A stretch of 64,000 nt of DNA from JADJWR01 sp964509545 (GTDB taxonomy: Bacteria; Pseudomonadota; Gammaproteobacteria; Burkholderiales; Burkholderiaceae_F): assembly GCA_964509545.1 (NCBI GenBank), contig CAZDXQ010000016.1, positions 1 through 64,000 on the forward strand, in the 5' to 3' direction. The notes under the pieces were generated by a model that was not told the origin of the DNA, searched no databases, and saw nothing but the letters and a program-made list of their open reading frames with translations. Positions 54,542-63,793 of this stretch are shown here, one piece after another; positions within the stretch are counted from its first letter, which is position 1; every line of letters starts with the position of its first letter. A program made the translations under genes and the position numbers.

Positions 54542-54907
54542 ATGCCGATCAAGAAAGTCCTCGTTGTCGACGACTCGCCCACCGAGCGCTACTTCCTGAC
54601 CGAACTGCTGACGAAGAACGGCTTTCACGTTTCGGCGGCCGAGAACGCGGAGGAAGCGCTGCTCAAGCTGAAGGCAGCCTCGCCCGACCTGATCCTAATG
54701 GACGTGGTGATGCCGGGGCAGAACGGCTTCCAGCTGACCCGGCAGATCGCCCGTGATCCGGCCACGCAGCACATCCCGATCATCATGTGCACGAGCAAGA
54801 ACCAGCAGACCGACCGCATCTGGGGCCTGCGCCAGGGCGCTCGCGACTACGTGACCAAACCGGTCAAGGCCGAAGAGCTGCTGGGCAAGATTGCCGCGAT
54901 AGGGTGA
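54542..54907 (+). CDS. pilH: Twitching motility response regulator PilH
   Basis: 121 aa CheY-like receiver with VLVVDDSPTERYFLTELL (Asp10, Asp11), LILMDVVMPGQNG (Asp54) and VTKPVK. PilH acts with PilG as the second output, linked to pilus retraction or as a phosphate sink. It lies 21 bp after pilG and its stop overlaps pilI (GTGA). Confidence 0.94.
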   Translation: MPIKKVLVVDDSPTERYFLTELLTKNGFHVSAAENAEEALLKLKAASPDLILMDVVMPGQNGFQLTRQIARDPATQHIPIIMCTSKNQQTDRIWGLRQGARDYVTKPVKAEELLGKIAAIG

Positions 54908-55443
54908 ACGTGAACGCGCCGATGGAACACCCCAAGCACCTGGCCAGCCTGCGCGATTTCTCGGCCCAGCTGGCGCAGCGACTGAGCGAAGCGCCCGAGC
55001 GCGAAGTGCCGCAAGCGCGCCTTGGCGTGCGCGTGGGCAGCCAGAGTTACCTGGTCGAAATGACAACCGTCGGCGAGATCGTGCCGCTGGCGCAGATCGC
55101 GCGCGTGCCGTGGACGCGACCGTGGTTCCGCGGCCTCGCCAACGTGCGCGGCCGTCTGGTCGGCGTCTATGACCTGCCGCAGCTGGCCGGTGCCGAACCG
55201 CTGAGCGCCGAACAGGGCCTGCAGCTGCTGGTCTTCGGCGACTCGCTGAAGGTCAACGCGGCGCTGCTGATCACGCGCGCCTTCGGGCTGCGCAATGCAA
55301 AGAGTCTCGACGCGCTGCCGGCGGCGGCCGAGACGCAGCCTTGGGAAGGCGGGCGCTTCCGTGATGCCGACGGCACGACGTTGACGGAACTGGACCTGGC
55401 GCGACTGGCTGCCGACGAGCGTTTCGCTTCGATCGGCGTCTAG
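54904..55443 (+). CDS. pilI: Twitching motility CheW-like adaptor PilI
   Basis: 179 aa CheW-domain protein. LGVRVGSQSYLVEMTTVGEIV, WFRGLANVRGRLVGVYDLP and QLLVFGD match the PilI/CheW fold that couples the MCP PilJ to the kinase PilL. GTG start at 54904 overlapping the pilH stop; an internal ATG six codons later is possible. The N-terminal ~50 residues precede the CheW core, as in other PilI proteins. Confidence 0.9.
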   Translation: MNVNAPMEHPKHLASLRDFSAQLAQRLSEAPEREVPQARLGVRVGSQSYLVEMTTVGEIVPLAQIARVPWTRPWFRGLANVRGRLVGVYDLPQLAGAEPLSAEQGLQLLVFGDSLKVNAALLITRAFGLRNAKSLDALPAAAETQPWEGGRFRDADGTTLTELDLARLAADERFASIGV

Positions 55444-55507
55444 GCGGACGCGCACGGCGACCGAATGCAGGCGCCGTCCGGCGCGACCGGACGGTCAGGA
55501 CGAGGGG

Positions 55508-57751
55508 ATGGCAAAAGACATGGGAACGATGAGCGGAAAAGAGGTCGGGGACGCGCCCGCCGACGGGCCGATCACGGTGCAGCCGTTCCGTTACACCGAG
55601 GTCGCTTCGGCCGAGGGCAGCGCGCACGCCGAGCCGGCGATCCCGCCGGCGCCGCTGACGCAGCGCATCGATCGCGCGCAACTGCGCGACGTCCTGCGCA
55701 GCGGATCGTGGGCCTCGCGCCTGATGGACAAGGTGCAGCGCTGGGACATGCCGGGGCTCGGCGGGCGGCCGATCGCGCAGCAGTTGCAGGTCCTGCTGAT
55801 CCTGCTCGGCCTGTTCGCGTCGCTCACCGTCGCGGTGCTGGTCCTCGACCAGCGCGCGGCAGGGCAGCAGTCGGAACTGGCCGATCACTTCGGCGCGGCG
55901 CTGATGCACAGCCAGCGCCTGGCGCGGGCCAGCAGCGGCGCCACCGAGGGCAACGCGGCAGCGCTGGCCGAAGTGAAAGACAGTCGCGACCAGATCGGCG
56001 AGATCCTGGCCGCGCTCGGCCGCAATGCCTCGGGACCGGTGGCAGCGGAGCTGACGCGCTTCGCCGACACGTGGAAACCGCTCGAAGCCGCGGCGTCGAA
56101 GATCGTTTCCCAGGAAAAGGCGCTGCTCGCCTACGGTGTCCTGCTGACGGCGATCAACGACTCGGCGCCGAAGCTGACCGCGCTGGCCGACGAGATCGCG
56201 GCGCTGAAGCTGCAACAGAATGCACCGGCCAGAGAGATCGCGCTGGCCGGCCAGCTGGCGGCTGCCGCCCAGCGCGTGGCGCGCCATGCCAACAACCTGC
56301 CTGCCGGCCGCGGCGATGGCGCCGAGGCGGCAAAGACCTTGGCGCGTGACCTCGGTCTGGTGCGCGATGTTACGCAGTCGCTGCTTGCCAGCTCCGATGG
56401 CGAGGTTCGCAACCGGCTGCAGCAGATCGTCAGATTCAACAATGACCTTCAAGCCGCGGCGGGAGCCGCAGTGCCCGCGACGAACGCCGTGGTCGAGGCC
56501 GCCGCCGCGCGCAACCTGCTGCTGTCCAGCGCCGAGCCGGTGCGACAGAAACTGGCCTCGATCCAGACGCTGTTCAGCCAGGAACGCGGCGTACGCACCG
56601 TGAACCTGGTGGCGAGTGTGCTCTTCGGGTTACTGACGCTGGCGACGGTGCTGGCGCTGATGCAGGTGCTGCTGCGTGACAGCCGACGCCGCGCGCAGGA
56701 GGCCGACACGCAGCGGCTGGAAGCGCAGCGACTCGAACAGACGGCAAAGCGCGCCAACGAACAGAACCAGGCGGCGATCCTGCGCCTGATGAACGAGCTG
56801 CAGGAGGTCGCCGACGGCAACCTGACGGTGCAGGCCACCGTGACCGAGGACATCACCGGCGCCATCGCCGACTCGGTCAACTACACGGTCGAGGAGCTGC
56901 GCGGGCTGGTCGGCCGCATCAACGACACCGCCGAGCAGGTCAACAGCGCCTCGACCGAGGCTCGTGACATCGCCACGCGACTGATGACTTCGTCTGAGGC
57001 GCAGGCGCGCGATATCCGCGACACCGGCCAGAACGTGCTGCAGATGACCTCCAAGATCGGCGACGTGTCCCGCGCCGCCGGCGAGTCGGCAAAGGTGGCG
57101 CGCGTGTCTCTGGAGGCGGCCGAGCGGGGCCAGCGCGCGGTGTACAACCAGATCGCCGGCATGAACGAGATCCGCGAGCAGATCCAGGAGACGGCCAAGC
57201 GGATCAAGCGCCTCGGCGAAAGCTCGCAGGAGATCGGCGAGATCGTCGAACTGATCTCCGACATCACCGAGCAGACCAACGTGCTGGCGCTGAACGCGGC
57301 CATCCAGGCGGCTTCCGCCGGCGAGGCAGGGCGCGGCTTCTCGGTGGTGGCCGAGGAAGTGCAGCGGCTGGCTGATCGCTCCGCCGAGGCGGCCAAGCAG
57401 ATCGCAGCGCTGGTCAAGACGATCCAGACCGACACGCAGGACGCGGTGGCGGCGATGGAGAAAAGCACCCAGGGCGTGGTCGAGGGCACCAAGCTGTCGG
57501 ACGCCGCCGGCACCGCGCTGGCCGACATCGGCCGGGTGTCGCGCCAGCTGGCGGAACTCATCGAGCGCATTGCCGGCAGCACGCAGGAGCAGGCCAGTTC
57601 CGCCGACGGCGTGGCCAACGCCATCGAGCGCATCCTCGGCGTCAACGAACAGACGACCGAAGGCACGCGCCGCGCCGCGCAGTCGATCGGCCAGCTGGCC
57701 GGACTGGCGCGCGAGCTGAAGGAATCGGTGGCGCGCTTCCGCGTCTCCTAG
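55508..57751 (+). CDS. pilJ: Twitching motility methyl-accepting chemotaxis protein PilJ
   Basis: 747 aa. TM1 is at about residues 94-114 and TM2 at about 366-390, enclosing a ~250-residue periplasmic PilJ-type sensor helical region. A HAMP-like segment follows (LQEVADGNLTVQATVTEDITG), then the signalling domain with the hairpin LALNAAIQAASAGEAGRGFS (about 595-615). It feeds surface/pilus signals to PilL through PilI. About 93 residues, Ala/Pro-rich, precede TM1, longer than in Pseudomonas PilJ; Met73 or Met81 could be real starts, though AGGA is placed at the chosen ATG. Confidence 0.93.
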   Translation: MAKDMGTMSGKEVGDAPADGPITVQPFRYTEVASAEGSAHAEPAIPPAPLTQRIDRAQLRDVLRSGSWASRLMDKVQRWDMPGLGGRPIAQQLQVLLILLGLFASLTVAVLVLDQRAAGQQSELADHFGAALMHSQRLARASSGATEGNAAALAEVKDSRDQIGEILAALGRNASGPVAAELTRFADTWKPLEAAASKIVSQEKALLAYGVLLTAINDSAPKLTALADEIAALKLQQNAPAREIALAGQLAAAAQRVARHANNLPAGRGDGAEAAKTLARDLGLVRDVTQSLLASSDGEVRNRLQQIVRFNNDLQAAAGAAVPATNAVVEAAAARNLLLSSAEPVRQKLASIQTLFSQERGVRTVNLVASVLFGLLTLATVLALMQVLLRDSRRRAQEADTQRLEAQRLEQTAKRANEQNQAAILRLMNELQEVADGNLTVQATVTEDITGAIADSVNYTVEELRGLVGRINDTAEQVNSASTEARDIATRLMTSSEAQARDIRDTGQNVLQMTSKIGDVSRAAGESAKVARVSLEAAERGQRAVYNQIAGMNEIREQIQETAKRIKRLGESSQEIGEIVELISDITEQTNVLALNAAIQAASAGEAGRGFSVVAEEVQRLADRSAEAAKQIAALVKTIQTDTQDAVAAMEKSTQGVVEGTKLSDAAGTALADIGRVSRQLAELIERIAGSTQEQASSADGVANAIERILGVNEQTTEGTRRAAQSIGQLAGLARELKESVARFRVS

Positions 57752-57769
57752 ACGCCGCCGGGGATACGC

Positions 57770-60700
57770 ATGGGCGAAGTGAAGAAGCCGCAGCAGCTGA
57801 TCGAGCCGGTATCCGACGTCGCACCGTTGGCCTGGCTCACCGGCGAGATCCGCACGGCCACCGAGGCGGCCGTCGCCGGTCTGCGCGAGTTCCTCGCAGC
57901 CAAGAGCAATCTCGAGGCGCTGCGCGGCGCGCGCAGCCAGGTCCACCTGGCCAACGGCGCATTGCGGATGCTCGATCTGCGTGGCGCGTCGCTGCTGCTG
58001 GAGTCGATCGAGCAACTGCTCAAGCAGTGGGAAAGCGCACCGGGCGACTGCGTCCCGACCGCTGTGCAGAAGGTCGACGCTGCGCTGCAGGCGCTGGTCG
58101 CCTATCTCGAAGGGCTGCGCGCAGGCCGAGCCGACCAGCCGATCAGGCTGTTTCCCCACTACCGTGACATCCTGCAACTGGCCGGCGCCGCGCGCGTGCA
58201 CCCCGCCGACCTGATGTTCCCCGATCTGACGCGGCGGCCCGCATTTCACGCCATCGGCGTGCGGCCGCTGACCGCCGACCAGCTGCGCGTGCGCCGCGCC
58301 CGCTTCGAGGGCGCGCTGCTGAATTTCCTGCGCGACCCCTCCAACCGCGCGGCCAAGAACGACATGCGCGACGCGCTGTCCGATCTGGAGCGGTTGCCGC
58401 AGCGCGGACTCGCGCGCAGCTTCTGGTGGGTGGTGCGCGGCCTGCTCGATGCGCTCGAGGCCGACGCGATCGCGGTCGATGTCGATCTGAAGCGGGTCCT
58501 GGCGCGGGTCAACCTGCAGCTGCGCCGGCTGATCGAAGGCGGCGGCGCAGTCGCCGAGCGCCTGCTGGTCGACGCGCTTTACTACATCGGCCGCGCCGAT
58601 CCGCGTGTTGCCCGCGTCGCCGAAGCGCGCCAGCTTTACGACCTCGATGCGCTGCTTCCGGCCGATTATGAGCGGGCGAAGCTGACCCTGCCCGACGCCG
58701 ACCAGCTGCGCGTTCTGCGCGAGTCGCTGGCCGAGGCCAAGTCAGCCTGGGGCGAGGCCGCCGGCGGCGGCAACGTCGCGGCCTTCCTGCAGCACATCGA
58801 CGCGGCGCGCCGCGCTGCCGCGGCCATCGAGGTCGAGCCGGTCGTGCTGCTGCTGTCCGATATCGAGGCGGTCGCCGGCGAGTTCTCCGCGGTGCCGATC
58901 TCGGCGCGCGAGTCGCTGGCCATCGAGGTCGCCACGGCGCTGCTGCTCGTCGACCTCGGCGTCGACGAAATCCCCAACCTCGACGACCGCTTCGACGGCC
59001 GCGCCCGCTCGATGGTCGAAAGGCTGCAGGCCGCCCGTCGCGGCGAAGCGCCGCCGACGGTCGAACCGTGGCTGTCGGAGCTGGCACGCAAGGCGCAGGA
59101 CCGCCTGACGATGCAGACCGTCATCGCCGAGATGAAGGGGCTGCTGCGCGAGATCGAGCAGCGGCTGGACCGGTTCTTCCGCGAACCGGCAGAACGCAGC
59201 GAACTGCCCGCGCTCGACGGCATGATCGACCAGATGGCCAGCGTGCTGGCCCTGCTCGGCTACGACGACGTCGTCGCGGCGCTGGCCGACGCGCGCGCCA
59301 GCGTGCGCCGCTATGCCGATGCGGCAACGCCGGCGGACGAGGCCGACTTTGCGCGTCTGGCCGGCAACCTCGGTGCAGCGGGCTTTTTCATCGACACGCT
59401 GCAACAGGACGACGACCGGCCGCGCAGCCGCTTCCGCTGGGATCCGGCAGCCGCGGTGTTCAGCGCCGACATAGCGGCGGCACGGCAGGACGAAGTCGAG
59501 GAGGACGAGGACGAATACGGACTGCATGCCTACGCCGTCGAGCACGGCGGCGCGCCGGAGAACGTCGAGACGGCGGCGCGGCAGCATCTCGAGCAGGCGC
59601 GCGAACTGGCCGGCCACCTCGCTGCGGCGCCGAACGACGCAGCCGCCGCCCGCCAGCTGCAGGAAGTCACGCAGCGGCTGGTCAACGATGCCGACCTGCT
59701 CGACGACGCCGGACTCAGGACACGCGCGCGCGAAGCCAGCGAGACGGCCAAGAAGCTGATCGCACACCCCGATGCGGTGCTGGCGGGTCTGCTGGCACAG
59801 GCGCTGACGCCCAAGGCGGCCGAAGCGGCGCCGCCGGCGGCGGCACCGCTGCCGCAGACACAGGACGCGGCCGACCAGGAACTGATGTCGATCTTCGTCG
59901 AGGAAGCCGAGGAGGTCCTGACCGGAATCGACGAGCAGCTCGATGCGCTGCGCATGGCGCGCAACGACATGGCGCGCCTGACGACCGTGCGCCGCGCATT
60001 CCACACGCTCAAGGGCTCGAGCCGCATGGTCGGGCTCGCCCAGTTCGGTGAAGGCGCCTGGGCAGTGGAGCAGTGTTTCAACGCCTGGCTGTCGCAGGAA
60101 CGCCCGGCCAGCGAGGATTTGATCGCCCTGGCGGCGGCGGCGCGAACGGTGATGGGCGGCTGGGTCCGTCGCATCCGAGTCAATCCGGCCACGGCCATCG
60201 ATCCGCAGCCGCTGGTCACTGCGGCGCATCGTGTCCGCGACGGGCAGCCGTTCGCGATCGAGCCGACGGTGTTGCAACAGGCGGAAGAAGAGGTGGCGCC
60301 GCTCGCCCCGATCGAGATCCCCGAAGCCTTCGCGCCGATCATCGAGCCGGCCGCCGAGCCGCTTGCGCCGGTCGTCACTGCCGAACCGGCAGCACCCGAG
60401 TTGCCCGCCGTCGCCGCAGCAGACGAAGAGGCGGCCGCCGCAGCGAGCGAAGCACCGGCGCCTGCCGAGGAAGGCGAAGCCATGCGCCGGATCGGCCCGG
60501 TGGTGATCAGCCACGGCCTGTACAGCGTATTCCTCAGCGAGGCCGACGACAGCGTACGGGCGCTGGCGCAGGACATCGCCGAGTGGCGCTTCGAGCCGAG
60601 CCGCCAGGTCTCGTCGACGGCGATGCGCAGCGCGCATTCGCTGGCAGGCATCACCGCGACCGTCGGCCTGCAGCCTGTCTGGTCGCTCGCCGATCCGCTC

Positions 60701-63520
60701 GACGACTTGCTGCACGAGATGAGCCGGCTCGAGCACGCGACGCACGCCGTGCTCACCGCGGCGCAGTTCGACTCGCTCGAGCGCGTGATCGAACGCATCC
60801 GCGGCATGCTGCATCAGTTCGCGGCCGGCATCTATCCGGCGGAGGCGCCGGCGGAACTGTCGGCGATCCACGACCTGGTCGCCTATGTCCGGGCGTTCCG
60901 CGCGCTGGCCGCCGAACAGGGCGCCGAGCCGGTCGCGGCGACAGCGCAGCAAGCCGCTGCCCCGGCGCAAGAGGTGGCCGAGGAGGCGCCTGCCGCAGCC
61001 CAGGCGCCGGTGGCCGAGTCGCCGGCCGTTGCCGTCCCGGCACAGACGCCAGCGGCACCGGCGGTGGCCGCGCCGCGGGCGGAACCGGCGGTGGCCATTT
61101 CCGTCGCCGACGACATCGACGCCGACCTGCTGCCCGTCTTCCTCGCCGAGGCCAACGATCTGCTCCCCGCCGTGGGCAGCCAGTTGCGCAGCCTTGCCGA
61201 GCATCCCGCCGACCGCGCGCCGCTGCGCGAACTGATGCGGTTGCTGCACACGATCAAGGGCAGCGCCCGCATGTCCGGTGCGATGCGGCTCGGCGAGCTC
61301 GTGCACGACATGGAAGCGCGCATCGAGACGGCGATGGGATTGAGCGAACCGCCGCGGACTCTGACCGACGATCTGCTGGCGCGCTATGACCTGGCAATGA
61401 CGCTTTTCGAAGGCCTGCAGCGCGGCGAGTCGGTCGAACTGCCGTCGGCACCGGCGGTACAGGCGGCTGCGCCGGTCGAGCCGCGCGAAGCGGCGCCAGC
61501 AGCGCCGGTTGCCGAACCGCTTCCGGCGGCAAAGCCCCGCGTCGCTGCGCGTGTCGCGAAGCCCCTCCGCGTCGCCGGCGCACCGCCGAAGCCAGCGGCT
61601 GCGGTGCCCGCGACAGGCGAAACGGCGATGGCCGAGCCGGTGTCGGCCGCGGCCGAAACGGCCGCGTCTTACGTCCGCGTCCGTGCCGACGTGCTCGACA
61701 AGCTGGTCGACCAGGCCGGCGAGGTTCTGATCGCCCGCTCGCGCGTGGAGAACCACACGACGACGCTGAAGGCGTCGCTCGCGGACCTGAACGAAAACAT
61801 TCAGCGCCTGCGCACGCAGATGCGCGAACTGGAGATCCAGGCCGAAGCGCAGATCCAGGCGCGCTCGGAAAAGCTGTCGCGCGACACGGTGGCGTTCGAT
61901 CCGCTCGAGTTCGACCGCTTTACGCGCCTGCAGGAACTCACGCGGATGATCGCCGAGTCGATCGAGGACGTGGCGACGATCCAGGGCACGATGCTCAAGG
62001 GGCTGCAGACAACCGAGGGCGATCTTTCGGCGCAGTACCGGCTGACGCGCGAACTGCAGCAGCAGCTGATGCGCGTGCGGCTCGTTCCCTTCTCCAGCAT
62101 TTCGGAGCGGCTGTACCGCGTCGCCCGCCAGGCCGGCAAGGAAACCGGCAAGCGCGTGAACGTCGACATCCGTGGCGGTCGCACCGAACTGGACCGCGTC
62201 GTTCTGGAGCGCATGGCCGGGCCGTTCGAGCACATGATTCGCAACGCGATCGTGCACGGGCTGGAATCGCCTGAAGCGCGGCGCGGCGCGGGCAAACCCG
62301 AGACCGGCGAACTGCGGCTCGAGGTACGGCAGGAGAGCAACGAAATCGTCATCGTCGTCGCCGACGACGGGGCCGGCCTCGATCTGGAACGCATCCGCGC
62401 CCGCGCCCGCGCCAACGGGCTGCTGCGCGCCGACCAGCATCCGAGCGATCGCGAGCTGATGGACCTGATCTTCGCGCCCGGCTTCTCCACGGCCTCCGAG
62501 GTGACCGAACTGGCCGGTCGCGGCGTCGGCCTCGACGTCGTGCGCTCCGAACTGTCCGGCTTCGGCGGCCGCATCGCCATTGCCTCCGAAGCCGGGCGCG
62601 GCACCCGCTTCACGCTCAATCTGCCGCTGACACTGGCGGTGACGCAGGTCGTGCTGGCCACGGTCGGCGGCCGACGCTACGCGATTCCGGCCGGCATGGT
62701 CGAGCAGGTCAAGCGGATGCAGCCCGAAGACGTCGCCGAGGCCATCGCCGAAGGCGTCATCAACCTGCCCACGGCCGGCGAGGTGGCACTGCGCACGATG
62801 GCGCAGCTTCTGGGCGAGGACATGACGCTTCACCAGGGCCGGCAGGTGCCGGTGGTGCTGCTGCGCTCGGGCGACGATCGCATGGCGGTGGTCGCCGACG
62901 AGGTCTCGTCGAACCAGGAAGTGGTGGTCAAGAACGTTGGCCTGCAGGTGTCGCGGCTTGCCGGCATCCTCGGCGCGACCATCCTCGGCAACGGCGAGAT
63001 CGTGCTGATCATCAATCCGGTGCAGCTGATCGTCCGCGCACCGGAGCCGCCGCGACTGTCGCACACCAACACCACCGTGCCGCAGCCGGAAGCGCCGGCA
63101 CCGGCCGCCGACATCACCGAGGTCGGCGTCACGCTGGCCGCGGCACCGCTGATCATGGTGGTCGACGACTCGCTGACCGTCCGCCGCGTGACGCAGCGGC
63201 TGCTGGAGCGCAGCGGCTACGAGGTGGTGCTGGCCAAGGACGGCGTCGATGCGCTGCGCCAGCTGCAGGACGTGCGGCCCGACGTGATGCTGGTCGACAT
63301 CGAGATGCCGAGGATGGACGGCTTTGACCTGACGCGCAACGTGCGCGCCGGCGAACTGACCCGTTCGATCCCGATCATCATGATCACCTCGCGCACGGCG
63401 GACAAGCACCGGCGCCTGGCGATGGAGATCGGCGTCAACGCCTACCTCGGCAAGCCTTACCAGGAAGATGAACTTCTCGGACTGATCCGCAGCTACGTGC
63501 AGGAGCGGATGACTGCCTGA
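57770..63520 (+). CDS. pilL: Chemosensory hybrid histidine kinase PilL/ChpA
   Basis: 1916 aa. Several HPt-type modules: one with FHTLKGSSRMVG (His745), a degenerate one with AHSLAGITATVG (His956; Ala where Lys is usual) and one with LHTIKGSARMSG (His1160), plus divergent N-terminal helical segments. Ala/Pro/Glu-rich linkers separate them (about 845-905, 1055-1110 and 1225-1295). The CheA core follows: dimerisation region from about 1300, HATPase with MIRNAIVHGLESPE (near 1490) and GRGVGLDVV (near 1583), a CheW-like domain (about 1615-1750) and a C-terminal receiver (about 1790-1912; Asp1843 in MLVDIEMPRMDG). It phosphorylates PilG/PilH in the Pil-Chp system controlling type IV pili. 18 bp after pilJ. 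Confidence 0.95.
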   Translation: MGEVKKPQQLIEPVSDVAPLAWLTGEIRTATEAAVAGLREFLAAKSNLEALRGARSQVHLANGALRMLDLRGASLLLESIEQLLKQWESAPGDCVPTAVQKVDAALQALVAYLEGLRAGRADQPIRLFPHYRDILQLAGAARVHPADLMFPDLTRRPAFHAIGVRPLTADQLRVRRARFEGALLNFLRDPSNRAAKNDMRDALSDLERLPQRGLARSFWWVVRGLLDALEADAIAVDVDLKRVLARVNLQLRRLIEGGGAVAERLLVDALYYIGRADPRVARVAEARQLYDLDALLPADYERAKLTLPDADQLRVLRESLAEAKSAWGEAAGGGNVAAFLQHIDAARRAAAAIEVEPVVLLLSDIEAVAGEFSAVPISARESLAIEVATALLLVDLGVDEIPNLDDRFDGRARSMVERLQAARRGEAPPTVEPWLSELARKAQDRLTMQTVIAEMKGLLREIEQRLDRFFREPAERSELPALDGMIDQMASVLALLGYDDVVAALADARASVRRYADAATPADEADFARLAGNLGAAGFFIDTLQQDDDRPRSRFRWDPAAAVFSADIAAARQDEVEEDEDEYGLHAYAVEHGGAPENVETAARQHLEQARELAGHLAAAPNDAAAARQLQEVTQRLVNDADLLDDAGLRTRAREASETAKKLIAHPDAVLAGLLAQALTPKAAEAAPPAAAPLPQTQDAADQELMSIFVEEAEEVLTGIDEQLDALRMARNDMARLTTVRRAFHTLKGSSRMVGLAQFGEGAWAVEQCFNAWLSQERPASEDLIALAAAARTVMGGWVRRIRVNPATAIDPQPLVTAAHRVRDGQPFAIEPTVLQQAEEEVAPLAPIEIPEAFAPIIEPAAEPLAPVVTAEPAAPELPAVAAADEEAAAAASEAPAPAEEGEAMRRIGPVVISHGLYSVFLSEADDSVRALAQDIAEWRFEPSRQVSSTAMRSAHSLAGITATVGLQPVWSLADPLDDLLHEMSRLEHATHAVLTAAQFDSLERVIERIRGMLHQFAAGIYPAEAPAELSAIHDLVAYVRAFRALAAEQGAEPVAATAQQAAAPAQEVAEEAPAAAQAPVAESPAVAVPAQTPAAPAVAAPRAEPAVAISVADDIDADLLPVFLAEANDLLPAVGSQLRSLAEHPADRAPLRELMRLLHTIKGSARMSGAMRLGELVHDMEARIETAMGLSEPPRTLTDDLLARYDLAMTLFEGLQRGESVELPSAPAVQAAAPVEPREAAPAAPVAEPLPAAKPRVAARVAKPLRVAGAPPKPAAAVPATGETAMAEPVSAAAETAASYVRVRADVLDKLVDQAGEVLIARSRVENHTTTLKASLADLNENIQRLRTQMRELEIQAEAQIQARSEKLSRDTVAFDPLEFDRFTRLQELTRMIAESIEDVATIQGTMLKGLQTTEGDLSAQYRLTRELQQQLMRVRLVPFSSISERLYRVARQAGKETGKRVNVDIRGGRTELDRVVLERMAGPFEHMIRNAIVHGLESPEARRGAGKPETGELRLEVRQESNEIVIVVADDGAGLDLERIRARARANGLLRADQHPSDRELMDLIFAPGFSTASEVTELAGRGVGLDVVRSELSGFGGRIAIASEAGRGTRFTLNLPLTLAVTQVVLATVGGRRYAIPAGMVEQVKRMQPEDVAEAIAEGVINLPTAGEVALRTMAQLLGEDMTLHQGRQVPVVLLRSGDDRMAVVADEVSSNQEVVVKNVGLQVSRLAGILGATILGNGEIVLIINPVQLIVRAPEPPRLSHTNTTVPQPEAPAPAADITEVGVTLAAAPLIMVVDDSLTVRRVTQRLLERSGYEVVLAKDGVDALRQLQDVRPDVMLVDIEMPRMDGFDLTRNVRAGELTRSIPIIMITSRTADKHRRLAMEIGVNAYLGKPYQEDELLGLIRSYVQERMTA

Positions 63521-63663
63521 GTGCAGCCGGCCTGGCTGCTGCGCCACGCCGGTCGGCAGCAGCCGCAAAGCATAGGCGAAGAGCGTTCGCGGCGCGTTGG
63601 GGGAATTCACTTCCCGCGTTCCGGCCATTGGCGGCTGCCACCGTTACGGTTACCTTACCGTCA

Positions 63664-63701
63664 TCGGCGAAAGCCGAGCCGACCCCGCACTTGGTGCGGG
63701 G
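63664..63701 (+). repeat. Two small hairpins after pilL
   Basis: TCGGC-GAAA-GCCGA (63664-63677) and CCCCGCAC-TTG-GTGCGGGG (63683-63701) follow each other closely upstream of the terminator hairpin at 63704. Neither has its own T-run. They may form a structured 3' end of the pil operon transcript. Confidence 0.6.
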
Positions 63702-63703
63702 AT

Positions 63704-63738
63704 AAAGGGCCAGCGAAGCGCTGGCCCTTTGCTTTTCC
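63704..63738 (+). terminator. Intrinsic terminator of the pil operon
   Basis: A 12-bp perfect stem AAAGGGCCAGCG / CGCTGGCCCTTT (63704-63715 with 63719-63730) and 3-base loop, followed by GCTTTTCC. It ends transcription 180 bp after pilL and before the pyrF promoter. The A-run on the other side could make it partly bidirectional. Confidence 0.85.
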
Positions 63739-63758
63739 GGTCCGTCAATCGCGGCGCC

Positions 63759-63764
63759 TACAAT
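63759..63764 (+). promoter_or_regulatory. Candidate -10 for pyrF
   Basis: TACAAT 29 bases before the pyrF GTG and just after the pil terminator. No convincing -35 at 16-18 bp, so confidence is limited; position between a terminator and a start codon supports it. Confidence 0.4.
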
Positions 63765-63793
63765 GCGCGCCGCAGTCGACCTCGACCCGCTCC

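Noticed and set aside
58742..63628. A 1628-codon open frame antisense to pilL
   Set aside because: It is His/Arg/Asp-rich shadow sequence produced by the codon bias of pilL, with no domain, no ribosome binding site and a fully convincing gene opposite.
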